From Patagioenas fasciata (Eukaryota; Chordata; Aves; Columbiformes; Columbidae): a stretch of 64,000 bases of DNA. Of this stretch, positions 23,348 through 35,739 are shown in pieces. The position numbers and the translations under genes are program-made. The notes beneath the pieces are model-generated. The model saw nothing but the letters and a program-made list of their open reading frames with translations. It was not told the origin of the DNA and searched no databases. The stretch spans positions 84,599,549 to 84,663,548 of the forward strand of contig NC_092560.1 of NCBI RefSeq assembly GCF_037038585.1, written 5' to 3'. Numbering within the stretch: the stretch's first letter is position 1; every line of letters starts with the position of its first letter.

Positions 23348-24043
23348 AAAGAAAACCTTGGTACACTTCCTGCCCAGCTCCTCAGCTATTTCACCATGTG
23401 TGAATCACGGAAAAAATGAAAATGCATTGCCTATGAGATAACCCCAGGGATGGTGGTTATTGTCAGAGAGTGCAAGGCTCCGGCGTTCCACTCTGCATAT
23501 CAGACCCCGCCAACACCAGCCACCTGGTGCCACCGTGAATCATCTCCCCCGTTTAGGTGAACCACCTACACATGACTCACAGCGGCTGCTCCAAATCTGC
23601 TAAACAGTAAATATCTCCTAAAGACGGTTCTTTCGCCATCATCGGAGGTGTAAAAGTTGCCTTTCCGCTCCTCACGCCGAGCACTGTCAGGCGCGGTCAT
23701 CGGGTTCGCATCCTCCGTCTGGGACGCGGAGCTGCAAGGTGAGACAGTGCTGCTAATGAGTCAAAGCCCGGATTAAAATTAAGGTCTCCTTTAGCAAGGA
23801 ACCTCATTTAAGCCACATAAAGCATAGCCAGACCCCCCAGCGGCATGATGAACTTATTCAATAAAATAATTGCTTTTGGCAAAACCACCGTAATAACATC
23901 ACCTGGGTGAAAATGTGTTTATAGAGCCATCTTCATAGGTTACTCCCTTTCTGTCACAAGATAATGGGCCGGGAGAGATCAAGATGCTCAGATTCTGCTC
24001 CCTAGGTGGCACAGCCCACACGGCCAGCGGGGACCAGGGATAA
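23348..24043. promoter_or_regulatory. Unique stretch with enhancer-like block
   Basis: The region about 23520-23900 is repeat-free. It contains GCTGCTAATGAGTCAAAGCC, CGGATTAAAATTAAGGTC and TCAATAAAATAATTGC words mixed with CpG-containing words. No coding signal. Inference from composition. Confidence 0.38.
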
Positions 24044-24295
24044 ATCATGGAATCATTCAGGTTGGAAGAGACCTTCAAAATCATTGAGTGCAGATGTTAA
24101 TCTAACACTGGCACTACCCCACGTCCCTGAGAACCTCATCTGTGTGTATTTCCAACCCCTCCAGGGCTGGTGACTCCATTGGGCAGCCTGTTCCAATGCC
24201 CCACAGCCCTTTGGGGAAGAAATTGTTCCCCAGATCCAACCTCAACCTCCCCTGGCGCAACTTGAGGCCGTTTCTTCTTGTCCTACCAAATGAGT
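24044..24295 (-). mobile_element. CR1 LINE, 5'-truncated, ~250 bp
   Basis: Plus-strand order is the reverse of the CR1 tail: AATCATTCAGGTTGGAAGAG, CATCTGTGTGTATTTCCAAC, GGCAGCCTGTTCCAATGCCC, TTGTTCCCCAGATCCAACCT. The antisense frame reads RLRLDLGNNFFPKGLWGIG, the CR1 ORF2 C-terminal relic. Same subfamily as 22640, 30180, 50900 and 62331. Confidence 0.93.
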
Positions 24296-25129
24296 TGGGA
24301 TCAGCCAATATCTCTCTCATGGGAGGAAACCAGTTCCTGTGCCAGGGCTGAATTTCCCCATGGAGGAAAATCAACTCTCAGACTGACATGAGAAAAGCTC
24401 CGAAGGTTCAAAACACCTTGAAAGGAGCAACAGCCACGAGGATGCAAGCACCAAATCATCTGGACCACCTCTCATTTTTTTCACGCCACAGGTACGTTCA
24501 GCCCTTGAGCAACGCCACAAAAAAGCATCATTTACCTGCTTTTGCCCCATTTATAGCTCCTCACCAGGCCTCGTGCTGCCTTCGCACAGCATCGTGCCCA
24601 CACCGCCTCTCAGCCCCATCCTGCTCTCCTCATCCTCTGAGGTTTTCTTCCAACCATCCACGCTCCACGTCTCATTCCTTCTGTTCAGCCAATACTGACC
24701 TTTTACATTGTGGTTCTTTCCTCCTTACTCCTTTTCTTCTTATCGCACGCAACAGAAGGAGGACTCGTTTAGCTCATCTCTCACATTTGAACGCAACCTT
24801 CTACCCCACGGCCTTTTCAGAGACTTCCCAATTTGCTTCTCGTTGCTCACCTGTTCTCTCCTCCCTATTGTCTAAGTGAAACACATCCGAAACCATTAGA
24901 ATATAAATGGAATTAAAAGCTTTTGGGAACTCGCCCCGCAAACAAAGCTCCCTGAATAATCACTGTTATAGCACTGCCAAGGCAAAAAGATATTTCGGAA
25001 TAGATATAGTTTGGGATTAATGTTGAAATGAGAATACTGCTGCTCTCTCCAAAATAACAACAGAAAATCCTTTAAAACCTTCCCTTTTTTTGTATTTGAA
25101 CAAAATGTTCCTTCCAAATAAAACAAGAG
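24296..25129. other. Unique pyrimidine-rich sequence
   Basis: The 163-codon plus-strand frame at 24388-24879 arises from C/T-rich sequence and is Ser/His/Pro-rich with no domain. No repeat family recognised. Confidence 0.3.
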
Positions 25130-26480
25130 GTCCAGGGCTTTTTATAAGGGGATTATCCATTTCTTAACCTTATTTAATATAAATGGATGAGAACAGGAAG
25201 CGTGTTTGAAAACAAAAAGACCAAAGTAAAACTAAAACGCTTCCTTTTTACCATGTAATTAAACAACCTGATTATTTGGTTTGTTTGCAGTCCCTGGTCC
25301 CTATGTGTCGCCTGATTAAACCCAAATGGTTTTGGTTGCCCAAGAGCAGCACTTTGTGCTTTGCCATCAACCTCGCGCGTCCCCAACGGCTCCAATATTC
25401 AGCCCTCGCTGCCGCAGACGTTTCAGCAGCGCCAAGAGCGCGAGGGTGGAACAAAGAGGGAAAAACAACAAAGAGATTTCTCCCATGGGTCTTGTTCGTC
25501 TCGCCGAGTTGACAGCTCGCAACACCTGAAATCGGTGCATTGTGAGATTCTTTGAGCAGTTGCTACAACATCATTTCTTTTGACGTTAATCTGACCACCC
25601 CCGGGTGGACTCGGTTCCCCGTTAGCACAAAGGAGCGTGGCGTTTGCTAGAAAAACCCGCACGACAAGCAAACCTAGGGAAAAACGGTACAATTCCACCC
25701 CAAAACCTGATTGTGAAAGAGCAAATAAACATTACGCTATGATATAGAAACCTTCTAGTTCTGTTCCTCTCCATTACGTTGTTAGCAGAAAGCAGCACCA
25801 AACAGGCCAAGCTGAAAAAGCCCTTTACACCCTCCACGTTGTTCAAGGAAAGCCGGTTAGCGGCGGCTCAAATATCCTTGGTGAATCGCTATTTTGCATT
25901 AATACCTGAGAATATCGCGATGGTTGAGGGGTTTCGAATGAAGAAGTTGAACTGCTTGGGAAGCAACTTTTATGGTATACAAAAATGGTAAGAGTACAGT
26001 ATTAAACACAACAAAACTCATACACGGTACCAAAACGAGCACAACATGCACTAATATGATCCTAAACTACCTGCTTCACCCTATATCAAAATAAATGTTT
26101 CTTATACCTTTCCCAGAATAGCTGCTCACAGATTAGATGTGGATGTGAAGGAAGATCGTTAGCCACTCAAAATAATTTAATAAGAAGGACAACGAAGGTT
26201 TTAATATTTCATCTAACAGGCACATAAGAAAACACTAATTACACTGCAGAAGCCTCTTATTGCACTATCTAAACCGTTTATCAGCATTAATCAAAGGAAG
26301 GGGGTTGTGGTTAATAAACAGCGTACACGGAGGCACCGGCGGCCCGCTGGAGAAATATTGACACCCTTTGTCAAGCAACGATGAGAGGGAGATGAAGAGG
26401 CTTTTAGAAAGAGTATCGACCCGTCGGGATCACCGCCTTTGCGAAGGGCTGGCCGGCCTTACCTTTAGCGACTACATCCA
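25130..26480. promoter_or_regulatory. Unique stretch with enhancer-like patches
   Basis: AT-rich, repeat-free patches include ATGTAATTAAACAACCTG (about 25255), TTTTGCATTAATACCTG (about 25892) and 26240-26400 with TTTATCAGCATTAATC and an inverted repeat TTGACA/TGTCAA (26358-26374). Regulatory role inferred. Confidence 0.35.
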
Positions 26481-26619
26481 GAAAATGTGTCTAAAAAATG
26501 CAGCTCGGTGTTTTTCCCAGGCTGGACGGTGCCTGTGCCACAGGGATGAGGTGGGAGTGATGGCTGGAGACCTCGTCCTTGCACCCACACATGCGTGAAA
26601 ATTCACTCATGCCCCCATT

Positions 26620-27402
26620 CAGAGACCTGGACAGGGAAAATTGAATGAAATAGAACAAGGGCAAGTGTAGAGTCTTGAATCTGGGCAGGAACAACCCCAG
26701 GTTCCAGTGTAAGTTGGGGAATGAGCTGTTGGAGAGCAGTGAAAAGGGAGCTGGGGGTCCTGGGGCCAGCAGGGTGAGCATGAGCCAGCACTGGGCCCTT
26801 GTGGCCAGGAAGGCCAATGGTACCTGGGGTGGGTTAGAAGGGGGTGGTCAGTAGGTCAGAGAGGTTCTCCTGCCCCTCTGCTCTGCCCTGGGGAGACCAC
26901 ACCTGGAATCTTGTGTCCAGTTGTGGCCCCTCAGCTCCAGAAGGACAGGGAACTGCTGGAGAGAGTCCAGCGCAGCCACCAAGATGCTGAAGGGAGTGGA
27001 GCATCTCCCGGGTGAGGAAAGGCTGAGGGAGCTGGGGCTCTGGAGCTGGACAAGAGGACACTGAGGGGGGACTCATTCATGGGGATCAATATGGAAAGGG
27101 GCAGTGTCAGGAGGATGGAGCCAGGCTCTTCTGGGTGACAACCAATGATAGGACAAGGGGCAATGGGTACAAACTGGAACAGAAAAGGTTCCACTTAAAT
27201 TTGATAAGAAACTTGTTTGGGGTGAGGGTGTCAGAGCCTGGCTCAGGCTGCCCAGGGAGGCTGTGGAGTCTCCTTCTCTGCAGACATTCAAACCCGCCTG
27301 GACACCTTCCTGTGGAACCTCAGCTGGGTGTTCCTGCTCCATGGGGGGATTGCACTGGATGAGCTTTCCAGGGCCCTTCAACCCCTGACACTCTGGGATT
27401 CA
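26620..27402 (+). mobile_element. CR1 LINE, 5'-truncated, ~780 bp
   Basis: Begins around AGAGACCTGGACAGG and continues AACAAGGGCAAGTGTAGAG, GGAACAACCCCAGGTTCCAG, CTGTTGGAGAGCAG, GAGAGAGTCCAGCG, GGTGAGGAAAGGCTGAGGGA, GACAGGACAAGGGG-like words and the GCACTGGATGAGCTTTCCAG tail ending GGGATTCAC. ORF2 C-terminal relic: NDRTRGNGYKLEQKRFHLNL in one frame. Several frame breaks make it non-functional. Confidence 0.96.
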
Positions 27403-28100
27403 CATTTTACGATGGGTCAATCCCAAGCCGCTCCAGTGGCCACAGGGCTGATGCTCCTCCTCTCCTACCATGAGCAACTGGGGCTCTCCAAGCTCCGCAC
27501 AACCAGTAGCTTCATTTTTCGATACTCCATGTACAAGTTTGACAGCATTTATCCGGAAAGTCAGCTCCTCCACTGAGAAATTGCTTTCTCTGTCTGGACA
27601 TTCATTTCTCTTCCACTCCCAGCAAAGGAGAACTATTTATTTATTGGTCCCTTGAGCAATTTTTACATTACGTTTGCCATTGTTCGACAAAAATAAAACT
27701 CATATTTGATTCCAGCGGTAGCCAGACTACAGTTGTCCTATTACAGCAATGTTATTTACTATCATCTACATAAGCCTGAATTTCCAGAGCCTTAAACAGA
27801 TAGAAGGATATCACTTGCAATTGTGTAAAAGCCACATAGCCCTAATGTTCTTTAACTGGGATATAAGTGTCTAGTATTTGCCTTCCACCATTTTTGGAGA
27901 GCATACCTGAGAGCGAGCCTTTTCTTCAATAATATAGATATTGAAAAGCTGTTTGGCTTCACCGCTGGCCCTTTCAAAAGTCTCTTAGCGCTTTCCAAAA
28001 ATAAACAGGTCCCGCGCTAAATTGGTGCTGCTGAGATCAACGGTGGGCAGGAGTCAGTACAAATCACTAAAGCTGTAAACAGAAGACCATATATTGACAC
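27403..28100. promoter_or_regulatory. Enhancer-like block
   Basis: Repeat-free DNA at about 27620-28030 includes TATTTATTTATTGGTCCC, GCCATTGTTCGACAAAAATA and CAGCAATGTTATTTACTATC. SOX- and homeodomain-like words are scattered through it. Inference only. Confidence 0.36.
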
Positions 28101-28726
28101 TCTTCATTCAATACTTGCATGGCCTGGCTCAAGACCATACATTTTTTGGGCATTTCTTTGACAAAGGGTCCTTTAGAGCAAGTGTTATTCATTGCCCAGC
28201 ACAGAGCTGTCTCTCAATTGCTCCCCAAATAAAGATGCATTCGAGACTGTCAGGAGAGTAAGGATATTTGAATTAGTCATTCCCTCCCTATTTGAGTTCT
28301 CCCACTTGTACAGATGTGCTCCAAGCTCTCTTCTTCCTCTCCACCTGAAGCACCAGTGAGAGCCAGACGCACTCCATATCCCTATAAAACTCAGAATTAA
28401 ACACGGATTATTGCACAGGAGCCTGGAGTGGTGAAAAACACAGCAGTCTGAGGAGCAGCCTCTTAGACCAAGAGCAACAATCATCTACAAGCAGCAAGTG
28501 GAAATGTGATGTAAAGGATCTTACGGCACAGCATGATGATACACACTTCAATCCAACACTTAACACTTGTATCAGAAACACCTGCTCATCCAACAGCTTC
28601 ACTCCATCTCAGGCTAAAACCTCCATCCTGCTCTGTGCTGAAGCCACCAAGACCAGGAGCTTCTTGGCCAAGATGCCACAAGCAACCTCAGCAGAGGTCA
28701 AAGTGCCTCAAAGCATGTGAAAAAGG

Positions 28727-28730
<4 letters not shown>
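28101..28730. other. Unique non-coding sequence
   Basis: No repeat, RNA or exon recognised. Confidence 0.3.

Positions 28731-28766
<36 letters not shown>
28731..28766. repeat. (AT)18 microsatellite
   Basis: An uninterrupted 36-bp run of AT dinucleotides, likely length-polymorphic. Frames crossing it give runs of YIYIYI and are artefacts. Confidence 0.97.
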
Positions 28767-28769
<3 letters not shown>

Positions 28770-30179
28770 GCTGGGAGCAGGAAAAAGCTTTCAGCTGGAG
28801 GTGGGGATCATCTACCTTGATTTTCCTATGGCTGCTGCAATTTGTGGCCATGGCCAAGTCAACAAAGTATGGTGGGAACCTCACTTGCTGCCAGGGCTTT
28901 GCTGGGTTTCTATCTTCTCCGCCAGGTCCACCAGTGCTAAGATTGGCCCACAATGCTCCCCCATGCGCTAATTAATTAGAGAATCCCTGCTGCTTCGGCC
29001 TTGCCTGGGGAAAAAGGGTAAGGAGTGATGAGAAGCTTGTCAGTGCCAAACCTAATGTCCAAGCTGGGCTCAGAGTGGGGAAGAAGGGGGATGAACAGAA
29101 CAAAACAACAACAACCTGTGTCAAAACAGCAATAAAAATCATGGAAAAAGCACAAAACGGCATGGTTAAGGAAGCATCTTCCAACATCCCACTCTATCCA
29201 AGGAGACAAAGCATCTCCCATCCCATCGGAGCTGGAGAAGAGCTTGACTGGGATGAGTTTTGGAGGAAAGCCCCAAGGGAAAATAATTCTGTCCCCAGGG
29301 GAAACATCCTGCTCTGATTTTTGTGGTGCTTGGCTTCAGTGTTGGTAGCGTTGCCATGGGTTTGGTTTGGGACCGATTGCTGCTGCTTCCAAGTCCCAGC
29401 TCCCAGATGGGTTATTTAATTATGTGAAGAGATGGGTGTAATCCCCAGCATCTCCAAGTCCACGGACGTGGACAAAAGCTGAAGACACGGTGGTTTGTTA
29501 CACCCAGACCCCACAGTACGCCCAACCGTGTTATTAAAACCCACGCTGAAGACTTCCCTGGTTTTCTCTATCACTTCTTCACAGCCTGAGACATTATTTA
29601 TCACAGCTCAAAGAACAATGCCAACATCTAAAGCTTTTGCTGGCTGTTTTGCTGCTGTGTTACAAGCAGGCTTCGCACTTTTTCTTCCCAGCGCCTTCCT
29701 CTCAGCGAGCAAATTGAATTTTGAAGCCTGGAGAAACGACCTTCCTCCTCTTCCATGAATAGCAGAGACAATTCACACAGGCTTGCAGCGATATCCATTT
29801 CCTCGCTCCAAACCGTGAACGTCTCAAATGCAACGTGGATGCTTTGCCTCTCGCACGCCCCCAAAATACCATCGTTTCCCTTGGGCTGCTCAGGGTCGGG
29901 TTATAAAACTACCCCAAAAACCTACATTGAATGATCAGTGCCACAAGGTTTTCATTCTGTCTGGAGCTCCACGGCGCTGAAACAGTGAAGAGGCTTTTAA
30001 GCATTCTCAAGCACCCACGTCAGCGTACTTTCACGTCCTTCAGCTTCTCGCTGGGTAAAACGGCCACTGCTAATGAGAAGCAGGGCTCCTGCTTTCCTCA
30101 AACGGCCTAACGAGCTCTTCACAATCTCTCAAGCTCCTGGAGACACCCACCCTCCGCCTGGAGACCATTTCCAGCTCTT
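28767..30179. other. Unique non-coding sequence
   Basis: Nothing recognisable. Overlapping frames on both strands (60-100 codons) are mutually exclusive and have no domain signal. Confidence 0.3.
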
Positions 30180-30378
30180 AGAATCACAGAATCGCTTTGG
30201 TTGGAAGAGACGCTCGAGTCCAACCATTAACCCACCCCATGTCCCCGCCAACCTCATCTGTGTGTATTTCCAACCCCTCCAGGGATGGTGACTCCAGCAC
30301 TGCCCTGGGCAGCCTGTTCCAATGCCCAACAGCCCTTTGGGCAACAAATTGTTCCCCAGATCCAACCTCAACCTCTTC
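30180..30378 (-). mobile_element. CR1 LINE, 5'-truncated, ~200 bp
   Basis: The plus strand reads AGAATCACAGAATCG, TTGGTTGGAAGAGACGCTCG, CATCTGTGTGTATTTCCAAC, GGATGGTGACTCCAGCACTG, GGCAGCCTGTTCCAATGCCC and TTGTTCCCCAGATCCAACCT. The antisense frame contains RLRLDLGNNLLPKGLLGIG. A well-preserved tail. Confidence 0.94.
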
Positions 30379-31620
30379 TCCAACTCTTCACCTTGCTGCC
30401 TTCACGTTGCCGGTGCGCCTTTCTTCTCCCCGCTCTTATTTTCCAGCTCAATCTCCACCTCCTTTGCACAGACTGAATTTGTCTCACAACCCATTTGCAA
30501 CACGGCAGAGTTGGGAAGCTCTTCCTTTAGTATCATTTTGATGGAGTGCTCGCTGAAAGGGGTGAGGGTTGGATGGAGCCAGCGCCTGGCAGCGCACACA
30601 AAGGCAAGAAATCAGCACATCGAACCCATTGGGAGCTTTAGCGACATCCCACAAGATGTAGCACCTGTATTATCTTCATTTTTTCACTCCCACAAGCCCA
30701 TATTTACTCACTAAAAGCTCCCCTTTTATCCTGACTCTGGAAGCCTCTGATTATTTCTTGCTGACAAGAAACACGAGCGTCGCCTGGGTCCTACACCGAG
30801 AGGCGGAACAGCTGGAGAGGAAGCGATTTTTCTTCATAATCACTAAAGTTTTGTCAAGATCGGGCCTGGAAATTGCCAGATTGTAATCGATAAACTGCAA
30901 AGGGAAACGAGAACTATTTTAAGATGCTGCTTTTTTTCTAAAGGTACGAAAACACAGCAAGTAGAGATCCGAAAAGCATCGCTCGGGAGAGCAGACAAAC
31001 CGCACCAGGATGGGAAGGAGTGACAGGAACAGCTTCGGGTAATTTTAGATTCATGTAGCAGATCAATAAGTAAACCTGGTTCGCAACCGGAGGTGATTTG
31101 TGGGTAGGAAAAGAAAATGGTGATAATAGAAATATAGGAGAGGTAGGAAAGGAAGGGCTGTCACGTAAAATCCCACTCAAAAGTTACCATTGGGGAACAA
31201 AACCAAGACAATTCCCCCGACCCACACGTGAGGCTCAAATCAGCCTAACCGAGACGTAGAAATACTCAGAGGTGCATCTTGCTCCATTTAATGCTTTTAT
31301 GAAATGTTTCAACTGGGTATTTCCCATTAAAACTCATCATTTAATAGGTGCACAAATCTCTTTTATGAAGTAACTTTGTGTCTGGCCAGTACCGTTCAAG
31401 TTTGACCATTTTTGGTGGGTCACAGAAAGCTGAACTGCGCAAGGACTTACTAGGTGGTTATCATTAAATAATTAACCCTTCTAATTTAGCTACTTTCAGG
31501 TTACTTTTTCTACGTATTTAATACCAAATAACATTCCGATAAATGTCTGGAGGGCTGTGAGGAAAACTCAGCCTCTTGTGGAGGGTGTGGGGATGCTCGA
31601 GGGTGACGCTGATGGATGGA
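30379..31620. promoter_or_regulatory. Unique stretch with enhancer-like blocks
   Basis: Two repeat-free blocks, about 30700-31100 and 31260-31560, are rich in homeodomain words: CTCCATTTAATGCTTTTATG, CTCATCATTTAATAGG, TTATCATTAAATAATTAACC. The second is among the most motif-dense sequences of the window. Conservation untested. Confidence 0.4.
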
Positions 31621-32948
31621 GGAGACGGAGATTTGGGAACTACTGAGTTGTTCAAAGGACATTTCCTAACGTTCCCATGAGTTCAGACATCGTCACCCCA
31701 ATTTTTCTGGCTTATAATCACATATATCCAAAGATACCTTTACCTCCTTGACCATTTCCACCTGCACGTTGAAACAGCCAAGGTAATAACGCATTTCCCT
31801 TCCATGTCTTTGGCCAAAGGCCAACGACTCCAGCCCCCAAAACTTCCAACACCCCACATCATAAATCTTATGGGCTTTATTGACTTGATTTTGTTGGCTG
31901 GCAAACTTCTCAACTTCATAATAAAAAGCTGAGTGACGGTTTTCTAATTCCTAAATGGCTTGCTAGGGAAAAGACAAGGTACTTTCTAAGTAATATCCTG
32001 CAGAACTACAGCCTCTAAAGGTATAAAAACCACCACTGTAATAACGGTGCCGATACTCATCAAAAATTACACCAGATATTCTGTTTTGCACCGACAATAT
32101 TGCACCACACACCTCACAAGTCCTTATAACCACATTGCAGCGAAGTTGCTGGTAAGTCCACAGCTCCTGAATGGCGAGTTACTCGAATTAAAATGAACAA
32201 AACAAAGCGCTTGCGTTACCTCAAATCCATTTGTCAAATTAACAACCTGGAGAAACGCGTTAAAGTTCCCTTCCTATTTTTTTTTTTCAAGCCATTAAGA
32301 GTCAAAATTCAGTTGGAAAAATAATTACACCAAGGTCACGCTGAACAGAAATTCTCCCTGCAAAAAATCAAGTGTTTTCCTACTTGTTTCTGAGCAGACA
32401 AAACAGATGTTACGATGGTTCATCTCTCCTGGAAGATTAATTTGAATTACCGGATGACCCGATGCCACAACAACTATTTCCCTCACAGGCTTCAGCACAT
32501 CCATCCTCATATCCTTGCGAGGTAGGAAAGAGTGATTATCTTCATTTTACTGATGAGAAAACGAGATACGAGGATATTGAGGGATTTACCTGAGGTCACG
32601 GAGGAGAAGCAGAAAGACAGGGCCTGAAATTCTAAGGTTTTTGGGTGGATGAGTGGGTCAGGCTGAGATGTAGGCATCTATAGGGGTTTTTTCACCCATT
32701 TAAACAACGAAGTATTTGCTGCTGCTTTGGGAGGCAGTCGGCATCGGTTGCTCCATGGAGACGTCATTTTCTCACTTGTTTTTGCTTTAGAGTTTTTATC
32801 CCCATGATACCACTTCAAGTAGAAAGAAATGGGAGGGAGGACAGGAGGACCGAGCTGAGAAAACGAACGAACATCAAGACTCCAAAGGAAAATGTTCATG
32901 TTTTACACTGAAAACAAGAATCAGGCCCTGAAAGCATGTGGATGATAA
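31621..32948. other. Unique non-coding sequence
   Basis: No repeat family or exon recognised; a T-rich tract lies near 32276-32288. Confidence 0.3.
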
Positions 32949-33060
32949 ATCACAGAATCGTTTTGGCTGGAAAAGACCTTTAAGATCGAGTCCACACTGC
33001 CTAGACCAAGCCCACCTCTAAACCATGTCCCCAAGAACCTCAACTACACATCTCCAACCA
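32949..33060 (-). mobile_element. Old CR1 LINE tail
   Basis: The plus strand shows ATCACAGAATCGTTTTGGCT, GGAAAAGACCTTTAAGATCG, AGTCCACACTGCCTAG and CTAAACCATGTCCCCAAGA, the CR1 tail in reverse. Short and diverged. Confidence 0.8.
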
Positions 33061-33185
33061 CACAAAGGAAACTTATTTTAATATATAACATTCAAACATT
33101 GAACTAAGCACTCTCTCAAGGTCCACATAATCGGATATTGAGCATCCAACCACAACTGATTTCAGATGCTTGAGAAGATGCAAGA

Positions 33186-33285
33186 TCATAGAATTACTTT
33201 GATTGGAAGAAACCCCCAAAGTCATTGAATCCAATCATAACCCAACACCAGCAATAAACCACGGCCCTAAGAACCTCAACGTTGT
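33186..33285 (-). mobile_element. Old CR1 LINE tail
   Basis: The plus strand shows CATAGAATTACTTTGATTGG, AAGTCATTGAATCCAATCAT, AACCCAACACCAG and CCTAAGAACCTCAACG. More diverged than its neighbours; the boundary on the right is uncertain. Confidence 0.7.
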
Positions 33286-35110
33286 CGTTTCTTCCGGACC
33301 TCCACACATGATGGGGTGGCCTTCAGCACCCATGGGTCCACCAGCCACTTGGTTGCTGCAAAGGACAAGATCCTGCAAAGATTTTAGCTGAATATCTTTT
33401 TAACCTTGGAGACAAACACAAGGTTTAAAAGTGGACAAACTGATTGAGTCCTGTGTTTTATTCACCCATCTCGTTCACAGATTCGTAGCCTATGAAGCAC
33501 GTTCCTCCCACAACCGCCAGCTCGGCGCTCGCGCCATCACTTATTCCCGTACCTTTTCAAACCTGACATCAAACAGAACTCACGGTGCTGTTATCAACAC
33601 AAATGCTAACTGGCTAAATAACCCCCCTGGAGAGACGTGCATATGGTTTTGCAAAGATACAGATCTCAACTTCCAAAATATGCGTTAGCAGACTTTACCT
33701 TCAATCGCTCTTGCAACTCCACTAATTAGAAAATGAAACGACGAACGGGGGGGAAACGCTGAGCAGATTTTGTCGGCGTTTGGCAGGATTTTCGTATCAA
33801 GTGACAGAAGTGTGCCCGTTCCTCTGACAAACCAGCACAAACCTGCATCATTGTATCCGGCACGAACAGATGTCATTCAAGCGTTTGACTACATAAATAT
33901 TGCAAGCGTTACTGCAAAACGTTATGAACTCCGTTGAAGTGTTATGCTCAGTACATTCATCTGTGCTCACAATTAAGAAATATGGTCGATAAACCACGTA
34001 GAAACAATTAAAACAACAAACTTATTTAGGATGAAGCTAAAATAATAACAATAATAAAATCTCATCTATGCAGTGATGTCTTTCTGTGCATAATAAACCC
34101 ATGGGTATGCAGGATAAGCATTTTGCAAAATGTTTGACTTTGGTTTGTATTGGATGACTATGGAGAATTCCTAAGCCCCAGGCTGGGTGTAAAGCTGAGT
34201 CCTTTTAGACCCAGCTTAGTGGCTGCCCAGAGACCCAAGCCAAGGTGCCACAACATGGGCGATGGAGCTAAATGGCCTTTTTTCCAGTAAAATGTATCTG
34301 GTCTAAGGACTCTTGTTCATCAAAACCAAAATCAGTCCTTGTCAAAAGCCGTTTTCAGCAAGTTCCTGGTAAAAAAGCTTTAAAACAGCGAAAAAACGCT
34401 TTTGCAGTATCCTTCAAATGAAATACTGGTTTTCACTTTGTGGTGTTCAAATTGATTGAAGAGAAACAGCCCAAATAACACACGTGGATGTCGTCTTCAG
34501 ATTAAATTGCCACTTCACACAAAACTACTTCTTTCCGTACTTACCGCAGGAAAACATTCACAACTCCAACATTGGCAGGAACGGAAAGATTGTTCTTTAC
34601 CTTCTACTGTTGTACTGATAACGCTTTTTCTCTTCAAACCCACCTGAGATAACAGCTTCGTGCAGTGCAGCATCTGCTGTTCTAGACAACTTCCAAACCT
34701 CAAACATTAAAGACTTATTTGTGGCCATAACTCTTGTCCACGGACTATTCTGGGGCTTTCAATCCCATAGAAATCCCTCCGGTCCCCAGCTCTGAGAGCT
34801 AAATTTTAAATATTCTATTCTCAAGCCAGTACTGCTGCCTCACTTTGCAATGGGAAACTGGACACAGAGGCCACCTCTACCCTAAAATATTGACATATTT
34901 AGCTAAAAACACTAATCAGCTCCCTTCAGTGCAAGAATCTGAAATAAACCCCAGACATGACATTACCAGATCATCCTTCTTTCTTCTTCTGTGCGATGTC
35001 ATTCCCCTGACGTCATGTTGTGATCTCGCATGGTTTTCTGGAGAAGGTGGTCTTGATCCTCAGTTGAGCATCACTTGGGCTTTACCCTGATGAGTGGTCA
35101 CAGCATCCTC
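33286..35110. other. Unique sequence, CRE word near its end
   Basis: No repeat recognised. AT-rich patch at about 33890-34120. A full CRE palindrome, TGACGTCA, lies at 35008-35015. Frames of 60-85 codons have no domain signal. Confidence 0.3.
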
Positions 35111-35600
35111 CATAGAATCACAGATGGTTTGGGTTGAAGGGACCTTCCCAGCTCCCCCAGTGCCCCCCCTGCCATGAGCAGGGACATCTTCACCAGCTCA
35201 GGTTGCTCAGAGCCCCGTCCAGCCTGGCCTGGGATGTCTCCAGGGATGGTTCATCCACCACCTCTCTGCCCAACCTGGGCCAGGCTCTCACCACCTTCAG
35301 GGCCAACAATTTCATCCTCATGTCCAGCCTCAATCTCCCTCCTTTAGTTTCAAACCATCACCTCTCGTCCTATCAAAACAGGCCCTGCTGAACAGTCTGT
35401 CCCCATCTTTAAGTCCGGAAAGGCCACAATAAGGTCTCCCCAGAGCTTCTCTTCTCCAGCTGAACACCCCGACTCTCTCAGCCCATCCTCCCAGCAGAGC
35501 TGTTCCAGCCTCGGATCATTCCTGTTGCTCCTCATGTCCACGTCTGTCCTGTGCTGAGGACGCAGAACTCCAGGTTGGGTCTCACCAGATGGGCATCAAC
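35111..35600 (-). mobile_element. CR1 LINE, different subfamily, ~490 bp
   Basis: The plus strand starts CATAGAATCACAGATGGTTT and GGTTGAAGGGACCTTCCCAG and runs through CCTCTCTGCCCAACCTGGGC, GTCCGGAAAGGCCAC and AACTCCAGGTTGGGTCTCAC. On the minus strand the frame at 35350-35541 keeps an ORF2 relic, SAGEEKLWGDLIVAFPDLK. The 3' UTR differs from the other CR1 copies here. A poly-A run (35687-35699) lies nearby on the plus strand and is unrelated. Confidence 0.92.
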
Positions 35601-35739
35601 CCTCACGTTGGACATCTGGAAGAGATGCCACCAAAACCAGGCTCTTCTCCAGAGGGTGGTGGCACTGCAGACTATGTCCCCTTCAGAAAAAAAAAAAAAC
35701 ACACAGACAAAAATTAACTTTTAAACAATTTTGCAAGCT

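Noticed and set aside
23510..23540. CTCF site (CAGCCACCTGGTGCCACC)
   Set aside because: Only part of the core matches; the GGGGGC-type half is absent.
23690..23725. tRNA-like B box (GGTTCGCATCC)
   Set aside because: No matching A box or cloverleaf could be laid out around it.
24388..24879. 163-codon frame
   Set aside because: Pyrimidine-rich sequence gives Ser/Pro/His-rich translation without domain features.
28717..28971. Frames with YIYIYI runs on both strands
   Set aside because: Produced by the (AT)18 microsatellite.
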